DNA from: an uncultured Clostridia bacterium
GTDB taxonomy: Bacteria; Bacillota; Clostridia; Christensenellales; UBA1242
Length of the DNA: 64,000 nucleotides
Direction of reading: 5' to 3'
NCBI GenBank assembly: GCA_934747385.1
Contig: CAKVGK010000001.1
Span: forward strand, 402,768-466,767
The position numbers and the translations under genes are program-made. The first letter of the stretch is position 1. The number at the start of each line of letters is the position of its first letter. This document shows, piece by piece, positions 58,393 to 64,000 of the stretch. Under the pieces are notes generated by a model that saw only the letters and a list, made by a program, of their open reading frames with translations, ran no database searches and was not told where the DNA came from.

Positions 58393-60348
58393 TTATTTTA
58401 ATTTGCGTTTCAGTTTGGCAATTTCTTCACGCAGTTTTATTGCTGTTTCAAAATCTAATTGGCTTGCGGCGGTGTTCATCATGCCTTTGAGGCTTTCAAT
58501 TTGCTTCATAATTTCGGACTTTGTAAGTTTTTTGTTATCTTCATCAATGTTGTTTTTAAGCGTGTCCACAATCGCTTTTTTGATTGTCATTGGTTTAACA
58601 TTGTGTTCAGTGTTGTAAGCCATTTGTTTTTCACGCCTATAATTTGTTTCATCAATTGCAATTCGCATACTATCGGTAATACTATCTGCGTACATAATAA
58701 CTTTGCTTTCGCTGTTTCGTGCGGCACGGCCAATAATTTGAATAAGGGAAGTTGCGCTTCGCAAAAAACCTTCTTTGTCGGCGTCAAGTATAGCAACAAG
58801 GGTAACTTCTGGCAAATCCAAACCTTCACGCAGCAGGTTTATGCCAACCAGCACGTCAAATTCGTCCGCACGCAGCTCGTTAATGATTTTTATGCGTTCC
58901 AAAGTGTCAATATCGCTGTGTAAATATTTCACTCGAATGCCATTCTCTCCAAAATAGGTGCAAAGGTCTTCCGCCATTTTTTTTGTTAGGGTTGTTACCA
59001 AAACTTTGCCTTTTTTTGCAATAGTTTTGTTGATTTCGTCATACAGATTGTCAACTTGACCATTGCTTGGACGCACTTCAATTTCTGGGTCGAGCAAATA
59101 TGTTGGGCGTATAATTTGCTCCACAGTGTTTCCAGAAAGCCCCAGTTCGTACTCATTAGGTGTGGCAGAAACATAAATAGCCTGTCCAATTCTATGGTTA
59201 AACTCTTCAAAATTTAGTGGACGATTGTCGTAAGCACTTGGCAAGCGAAAACCGTATTCAACAAGGCTAGTTTTGCGTGCACGGTCGCCGTTGTACATTC
59301 CACGCACTTGTGGCAAAGTTATGTGACTTTCGTCCACAAACAACAAAAAGTCTTTTGGAAAATAGTCCAACAGAGTGTAAGGTGGTTCGCCCGGTTCACG
59401 TCCGTCAAAATAGCGAGAGTAGTTCTCAATGCCCGAACAGTAGCCCATTTCTTGCATCATTTCAAGGTCGTAGTTTGTGCGTTCTCTTATGCGTTGTGCT
59501 TCAATGTATTTGCCCTGGTCTGCAAAATATTTTTCACGGTCAATGGCATCTTTTCGAATCTGTTCAAGTGCTTTGTGCAATTTTTCACTTCCAACTGCAT
59601 AGTGGCTGGCTGGGAAGATGAACGCGTGTTTGAGTTTGCTTACAACATGGCCGGAAACCACTTCAAATTCACTAATCGCCTCAATTTCGTCATCGAAAAA
59701 CTCAACTTTTATTGCTCGCTCACTGCTGTCGGCTGGAAAAATATCCACAATGTCGCCATGCGCACGGAAAGTGCTGCGGTGAAAATCTATGTCGTTGCGC
59801 TCATATTGAATGTTGATAAGCCTTTTTATCAACTCTTCACGGGTCATTTTGTCTCCAACACGCAAGGAAATGTGCAAATCGTAATATTCTTTTGGTGCAC
59901 CTAAACCATAAATGCAAGAAACAGACGCAACAACAATTGTGTCGCTTCGCTCAAACAAACTGCTTGTGGCGCTGTGGCGGAGTTTGTCAATTTCGTCGTT
60001 CACACTCATATCTTTTTCAATGTAAGTGTCGCTTGAAACAATGTATGCTTCAGGTTGGTAATAGTCGTAATAACTAACAAAAAATTCCACACGATTATTT
60101 GGAAAAAACTCTCTAAATTCATTGCACAACTGCGCTGCCAAAGTTTTGTTGTGAGCCAAAACCAAAGTGGGGCGATTAACTTGCGCAATTATGTTTGCCA
60201 TAGTAAAAGTTTTGCCACTTCCTGTTACGCCTTTAAGCACTTGGCTTGTGAGTCCGTCATTAATTCCTTCCACCAAGGATTCAATTGCTTGCGGCTGGTC
60301 ACCAGTGGGCTGATACTTCGACTTAAGTTCAAATTTTCTATATTCCAT
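58393..60348 (-). CDS. uvrB: Excinuclease ABC subunit UvrB
   Basis: Damage-verifying helicase of nucleotide excision repair. The 651 residues include motif [13 protein letters not shown], the beta-hairpin region ([11 protein letters not shown]), DESH box, QIIGRAARN and the C-terminal UvrC-binding helix pair ([17 protein letters not shown]). Complete and of normal length. No Shine-Dalgarno; TTGTTA-17-TAAAAT ends 6 nt before the ATG (-10 at 60355-60360). uvrA is not adjacent. Confidence 0.98.
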   Translation of the reverse strand: MEYRKFELKSKYQPTGDQPQAIESLVEGINDGLTSQVLKGVTGSGKTFTMANIIAQVNRPTLVLAHNKTLAAQLCNEFREFFPNNRVEFFVSYYDYYQPEAYIVSSDTYIEKDMSVNDEIDKLRHSATSSLFERSDTIVVASVSCIYGLGAPKEYYDLHISLRVGDKMTREELIKRLINIQYERNDIDFHRSTFRAHGDIVDIFPADSSERAIKVEFFDDEIEAISEFEVVSGHVVSKLKHAFIFPASHYAVGSEKLHKALEQIRKDAIDREKYFADQGKYIEAQRIRERTNYDLEMMQEMGYCSGIENYSRYFDGREPGEPPYTLLDYFPKDFLLFVDESHITLPQVRGMYNGDRARKTSLVEYGFRLPSAYDNRPLNFEEFNHRIGQAIYVSATPNEYELGLSGNTVEQIIRPTYLLDPEIEVRPSNGQVDNLYDEINKTIAKKGKVLVTTLTKKMAEDLCTYFGENGIRVKYLHSDIDTLERIKIINELRADEFDVLVGINLLREGLDLPEVTLVAILDADKEGFLRSATSLIQIIGRAARNSESKVIMYADSITDSMRIAIDETNYRREKQMAYNTEHNVKPMTIKKAIVDTLKNNIDEDNKKLTKSEIMKQIESLKGMMNTAASQLDFETAIKLREEIAKLKRKLK

Positions 60349-60354
60349 ACTTGT

Positions 60355-60383
60355 ATTTTACACCAATTGGACAAATTTAACAA
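60355..60383 (-). promoter_or_regulatory. Promoter of uvrB, leaderless type
   Basis: TTGTTA, 17-bp spacer, TAAAAT (60355-60360), 6 nt to the ATG. No LexA-type box was noticed. Confidence 0.6.
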
Positions 60384-60450
60384 GTGGAAATGTTAAAAAT
60401 ATAAAACAATTATAAAACTTCAAACTATGATAAAATTGTGTCACAGTAAT

Positions 60451-60480
60451 AAAAAATACACCATATTTGGTGTATTTTTT
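60451..60480. terminator. Terminator after the small membrane-protein pair
   Basis: AATACACC / GGTGTATT with flanking A- and T-runs; serves the leftward genes at 60.5-61.3 kb. Confidence 0.8.
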
Positions 60481-60548
60481 CAAAAATCCATTTTTAAGTT
60501 ATAAAATTATTGATCATAAAGTGCGTTAGATGTGGAAAAGTTTAGTTT

Positions 60549-60914
60549 TTAAAATCTAATTTTAATTAATGCAAACACCAAACCAATCACACCAACAAGC
60601 AAAGCCAAACCAACTTTTGTGGCTATTTGATACCACAAATTGCGTTTGTTGTTTGTAAGTTCGCGATGAAATCCCTCGCCTTTAAGTTTGAGTGAAACGC
60701 AGAAAACTGGGCTGCCCTTTTTGTCGCTTTTAAAAAGTTCAATATAATTATCATAACTTAAATTTGTCATAATTTTTTCAAGTTCTTCTGGGTACAAAAC
60801 ATATTTATCTGCCACAAACGAAATAATCTCTCGTGGGGAAATAAGGCAGGACTTTTTACCCTGACATTTTTGATAAACATATTCCATAACGTATTTTTCT
60901 TTTAAAGTTAACAT
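60549..60914 (-). CDS. Small protein with winged-helix-like N terminus and C-terminal membrane anchor, copy 2
   Basis: Family not recognised. The 121 residues have an N-terminal helical/winged-helix-like region (about 1-80; KEKYVMEYVYQKC, then SPREIISFVADK and a wing-like SPVFCVSLKLKGEGF). A C-terminal membrane helix follows (about 97-117). The layout parallels the upstream gene: about 80 soluble residues and one anchor. AAGGAAC precedes the ATG; the gap to the previous gene is 19 bp, so they share a transcript. Confidence 0.75.
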   Translation of the reverse strand: MLTLKEKYVMEYVYQKCQGKKSCLISPREIISFVADKYVLYPEELEKIMTNLSYDNYIELFKSDKKGSPVFCVSLKLKGEGFHRELTNNKRNLWYQIATKVGLALLVGVIGLVFALIKIRF

Positions 60915-60933
60915 TTTTGTTCCTTATAATAGA

Positions 60934-61302
60934 TTATAGCAAAGCGGCATAAAAGAAAATTAACAAAGCCACCATTGTTCCAACAAAGGACGAAATTGCA
61001 ATCAAAACATACTGCATAACAGATAATGTGTTTTTCTTTGTGCGCTGTTTTCCTGTTTCTTGTTCAAGCACTATGCGCGCCTTTGGAAGCAGTGAATAAC
61101 AATAAGTGTTCTCCTCGCTGAACTTTATGGTCAGGTATTCTTGCTTTTCCAAAAAGTCCATAATCTGCCTAACACTGTCATTGTCAAACTGGTTTTTGCT
61201 TAATGCAGCAATAATTTCATCGCTTGTTGTAACTTTATATGCGTTGCCGTCACTCAACTTGTTAAGCACTTTTAAAACTGAAAGTGATTTCTTGTCCAGC
61301 AT
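60934..61302 (-). CDS. Small protein with winged-helix-like N terminus and C-terminal membrane anchor, copy 1
   Basis: Family not recognised. The 122 residues have an N-terminal domain with the helix order of a winged helix (SLSVLKVLNKLSDG, TSDEIIAALSK, SVRQIMDFLEKQEYLTIKF, then a short wing). A basic linker (KQRTKK) leads to a C-terminal membrane helix (about 98-120). With the next gene it forms an operon of two similarly built proteins. They could be membrane-tethered regulators or adaptors. AAAGGAGAT precedes the ATG. Confidence 0.75.
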   Translation of the reverse strand: MLDKKSLSVLKVLNKLSDGNAYKVTTSDEIIAALSKNQFDNDSVRQIMDFLEKQEYLTIKFSEENTYCYSLLPKARIVLEQETGKQRTKKNTLSVMQYVLIAISSFVGTMVALLIFFYAALL

Positions 61303-61365
61303 AATTATCTCCTTTAGTATAACAAACTAAGTTAGTTTTTGCAATTCTTTTTTAAATATTTTACT

Positions 61366-63126
61366 TTATTGTGAAATGTATTCGTCAAGTTGCGATTTTA
61401 TAAACGCAAAAGCCTGTTCAAAAGGCTTGGTTGTGGTTATGTCAATGCCAATCTCTTTCAAAATTTCAACTGCTGGGCGGTGTGTGCCGTTTGACAGAAA
61501 TTCAATGTACTTTTTTGCAAAATCTTTTTCTTTCAAAAGCCTTGATGCAATTGTTATGCCAGTAAGCATGCCTGTTGAGTAAGAATAAACATAATATGGG
61601 CGGTAAAAGTGTGGAATGCGTGACCATTCGTATTTCAATTCGTCTGGCAATTTACAGGACGACCCATAATATTTTTTGTTGAGTTCAAAATATTTTTCAT
61701 TCAATTCGTTGTAAGTTAAAGGCTGTTCGTTTTCAATTGCTGTGTGCACAAATAATTCAAATTCACTAAACAATGTTTGCCTAAAAATTGTGCTTCTCAC
61801 TGAACTTAAAAATTCATTCAAATAGTACTTTTTCTGCTTTTTATTGGAAATGTTTTGCATGTATTGATTAAGCAAAATTTCATTCACTGTGCTTGCAATT
61901 TCGGCTGCAAAAATGCTAATTTCAGCATCGTTAATTGATTGTCGCTCGTTAAAATATTCGGCATTAATGCAATGTCCCATTTCATGAATTAATGTGTCAA
62001 GGCTGTTAAAATCATCATGCCAGTTCATTAAAATCAAAGTTTTTGCACCATAGCAATTTGAGCAGTATCCGCCAGTTGTTTTGTTTTGGTTTGGCAAATA
62101 GTCAATTGATTTGTCGCTCAACTTATGCTCAACGCGTTTCAAGTATTCTTCACCCAATGGCTTTAATGCTTGTTTGATTATTTCATGTGCCTTTTCAATG
62201 GTCACTTTGCCATTGATTTTTTCGTCCAAAAACAGGTCATAATAAGCAAGATCTTTAAGCCCAAGATTTTTGCCCAATTCACGCACATATTTTTGGTTTA
62301 AATTCAAATGCTTATTGACGGCTTCAATGTTGTTTTTAAACACAATTTCCGGCACTTGTTCGTCAAACAATTGAGCCTGCAAAAGGTTGTCAAAACTATG
62401 CAATTTGCGCGTGTCGTCGTCGGATTTTAGATTGCTTACAAATAGTTCTGCAAAGGTTTTGTTAAACTGACCAAACCCAGCAAGGAAATTTTTAAATGCA
62501 TTTTTCCTCAAAACTCTATCTTTGCCACTCAACATAACCGAATAACTTGCTTGGTCAAGTTTGTGTGGTTTGTTTTTGCTGTCCAAAGCATCTTTAAAAG
62601 TCATTTCGCTGTCGGTTATAATGTCAAAAACTGACGAACTGTTGTTAAAACTATTTGAAATTCTTGCCAGCAGGTTGTTGGATTTTTCATCCAAAGTGTG
62701 AGGCTTGTTTCTAATAATGTTGTTAACCATATTTTCGAAGCCCTTAATGCGAGGGTCAAATAAAAGTTCTTTCAAATATTTGTTGCTCAATTTTGCAAGT
62801 TGTGGTGCAACAAAAGCGGTTGCTTGATTGTGCTTTTTTAAAAGTGTTTCAAATTTTTGAATAAGTTTTATGATTTCCACATTGCTGCTGTCCGTGTTGT
62901 AAGTGTTGCCAAGATAGTGAGAAAAACTGTTCAATACCATTGTTTCTTTTTTGCTGGAAAGCAGATATTTGAAAAATGTTTCCTTATTTCCAAGTTTGCC
63001 GTAATATTGTTTGCAATCCAAAGTCAATTTTTCCAAAGTTTTAAAAGCGTTATCAATTTCTTCCTGCGTTTTAAAACTGCCAATGTCCCATTTGTATTTT
63101 TCCTCAATTTCGCTGCGTTTTTTCAT
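61366..63126 (-). CDS. pepF: Oligoendopeptidase F (M3 family)
   Basis: Cytoplasmic zinc peptidase that cleaves oligopeptides. The 586 residues are of normal size. They carry the HExxH motif in LIHEMGHCINAEYF near residue 380, with the third-ligand Glu in the ISIFAAEIASTVNEIL helix. The typical C-terminal region follows, with HFYRPYYVYSYSTG. GGGAGGG precedes the ATG. No signal peptide. Confidence 0.96.
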   Translation of the reverse strand: MKKRSEIEEKYKWDIGSFKTQEEIDNAFKTLEKLTLDCKQYYGKLGNKETFFKYLLSSKKETMVLNSFSHYLGNTYNTDSSNVEIIKLIQKFETLLKKHNQATAFVAPQLAKLSNKYLKELLFDPRIKGFENMVNNIIRNKPHTLDEKSNNLLARISNSFNNSSSVFDIITDSEMTFKDALDSKNKPHKLDQASYSVMLSGKDRVLRKNAFKNFLAGFGQFNKTFAELFVSNLKSDDDTRKLHSFDNLLQAQLFDEQVPEIVFKNNIEAVNKHLNLNQKYVRELGKNLGLKDLAYYDLFLDEKINGKVTIEKAHEIIKQALKPLGEEYLKRVEHKLSDKSIDYLPNQNKTTGGYCSNCYGAKTLILMNWHDDFNSLDTLIHEMGHCINAEYFNERQSINDAEISIFAAEIASTVNEILLNQYMQNISNKKQKKYYLNEFLSSVRSTIFRQTLFSEFELFVHTAIENEQPLTYNELNEKYFELNKKYYGSSCKLPDELKYEWSRIPHFYRPYYVYSYSTGMLTGITIASRLLKEKDFAKKYIEFLSNGTHRPAVEILKEIGIDITTTKPFEQAFAFIKSQLDEYISQ

Positions 63127-63281
63127 TTTCCCTCCCGAATGTTATAAACACAAACTCATATTCATATTATATACAAACAAAAAATTTTCTCAAACAATTA
63201 TGAGGGGGAAAGATTATAAAAAAAATTGTTAAAATTTTGTCATATTTGTCAATCTTTGTTGACTTTTGCGATTCAGTTGAG

Positions 63282-63287
63282 TATAAT
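63282..63287 (+). promoter_or_regulatory. -10 of the last small membrane gene
   Basis: TTGACT (63259-63264), 17-bp spacer, TATAAT (63282-63287). Confidence 0.75.
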
Positions 63288-63307
63288 TTTTTGTATTGAG
63301 GTGGAAT

Positions 63308-63736
63308 ATGAATATTTTTAGAAAAATCTTTTTAACCTTGGCAATTGCACTTGTTGTGTTCTGCTATGGTTATCCTATGTTTGTTTTGCCATTCGGTGAC
63401 TACAAATATAGTTATAAAGTTGGCGACGCAACCAAAACAATAACAATGAACTTTAAATTTGATGGTTCTTACGCTGTTAAAGGTGATGCACCTGAAACAA
63501 CAGGCTATTACAAAGTTAAAAAAGGCAAATTATATCTCGCTTCTTCAAAAGATGAATTGAAAGAAGTTGACGAAAATGATGGTGTGCCTATTTCAAATAT
63601 GTACGAATTTGGTTATGACCTTGGCACTCTTAGTAATGTTAAATTTGAAAACACAATCGGTAAATATACTATGATTGGTGTTGGAGTTTTGTCTTTGTTA
63701 TTGGTGATTTCAATTCCAAACAGAAGAAGAGATTAA
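63308..63736 (+). CDS. Small membrane-anchored protein of unknown function
   Basis: Not recognised. The 142 residues have an N-terminal membrane helix (about 7-27), an external beta-rich domain (about 30-118; alternating strands YKYSYKVG, TITMNFKFDGSYAV, GYYKVKKGKLYLAS) and a C-terminal membrane helix (about 119-136) with a basic end (NRRRD). The external part looks like a small lipocalin-like or DUF5640-type barrel. The ATG at 63308 follows GAGGTGG. Confidence 0.78.
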   Translation: MNIFRKIFLTLAIALVVFCYGYPMFVLPFGDYKYSYKVGDATKTITMNFKFDGSYAVKGDAPETTGYYKVKKGKLYLASSKDELKEVDENDGVPISNMYEFGYDLGTLSNVKFENTIGKYTMIGVGVLSLLLVISIPNRRRD

Positions 63737-63756
63737 TTTTAATATTTCAAAATAAA

Positions 63757-63782
63757 GAGGTGGCGTTGTGCCATCTTTTTTT
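63757..63782 (+). terminator. Terminator of the last gene
   Basis: AGGTGGC / GCCATCT stem with GTTGT loop and a T-run. The remaining 63783-64000 is AT-rich, with no gene seen. Confidence 0.75.
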
Positions 63783-64000
63783 CTATGAATAAAAAATATT
63801 TTTAAAGCAAAGTGTTTGTTGGTTTTGTGTAATTGTTATGTTTTTTGAAAAAATAAATTTTAGGAAAAATTAAAAAAATAAATTAAAAATATTAAAAAAT
63901 GTGCAAAAATGTAGAAAAATATACATAAATTTGGAAATTTTTAAATATTTTTTGTTTTTTTAGTTTGCTTTGTTTTAGGTTTTTTGTTGGGTTTTTGTGT

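Noticed and set aside
1..64000. CRISPR array or cas genes
   Set aside because: No regularly spaced 24-40 bp repeats with unique spacers and no Cas-like proteins were seen.
1..64000. UGA reassigned as Trp (Mollicutes code)
   Set aside because: Trp is encoded by TGG throughout and conserved proteins end properly at TGA/TAA/TAG; an RF2 gene is present.

Overview
The window is a chromosomal origin region from a low-GC, Gram-positive-type bacterium (Bacillota). Evidence: the yidC-yidD-rnpA-rpmH block, dnaA, dnaN, recF, rsmG, mnmG, mnmE, parA and parB with three parS sites all lie within 20 kb; most genes carry AGGAGG-type ribosome binding sites; there is no outer-membrane machinery. A mucin-directed M60 peptidase, a BclA-like collagen protein, a CwlD-type amidase and many short membrane proteins fit a host-associated, probably gut, uncultured Clostridia- or RF39-like lineage. 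The lineage is an inference; the sequence does not fix it.

Layout. 1-6 kb: 3' part of yidC, then yidD, rnpA and rpmH, an LRR membrane protein, a MESH1-like (p)ppGpp hydrolase, a lone FakA C-terminal-type protein, a GNAT enzyme and yjjX. 6-8 kb: tRNA-Leu and tRNA-Ser embedded in dispersed hairpin repeats. 8.4-11.9 kb: dnaN and dnaA diverge from a 905-bp intergenic region with DnaA boxes, which is the likely oriC. 12-20 kb: recF, rsmG, mnmG, mnmE, parB and parA, all on the minus strand, with parS around parB. 20-24.6 kb: three-gene membrane glycan operon, then tRNA-Arg. 25-43 kb: fhs, cwlD, nrnA, a DUF4097-like protein, tmk, a short alaS, an ABC exporter, signal peptidase I, a D,D-carboxypeptidase, a divergent XRE switch, rpsF-ssb-rpsR, prfB and tsaD. 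43-53 kb is more accessory: a YwaF/TMEM164-like protein, a zincin next to tRNA-Arg(TCG) with a GNAT remnant, a P-loop kinase, a DUF421 protein, the collagen-like protein, an SDR, the M60 peptidase and a TraX-like protein. 54-64 kb: three tRNAs, ychF, uppP, a small XRE protein, a ~600-nt structured RNA, a CNNM-like protein, uvrB, two membrane-anchored small proteins, pepF and a small membrane protein.

How the parts fit: the first 20 kb holds replication initiation, segregation and the RNA-modification genes that usually sit near the origin, but dnaA-dnaN-recF synteny is broken and six housekeeping genes to the right of the origin are head-on to the fork. The rest mixes translation, envelope and secreted functions.

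Most striking observations: (i) at least a dozen genes have a sigma70-type -10 box ending exactly 6 nt before the ATG and no Shine-Dalgarno, which predicts leaderless mRNAs; (ii) a large RNA with its own promoter, closing stem and terminator at 56.9-57.5 kb, possibly ROOL-like; (iii) a repeated, partly palindromic GCG(C/T)-AACTTAAAT motif in oriC; (iv) a 40-bp perfectly alternating pyrimidine-purine tract before recF; (v) a dispersed hairpin repeat family near tRNA genes, with compensatory base changes.
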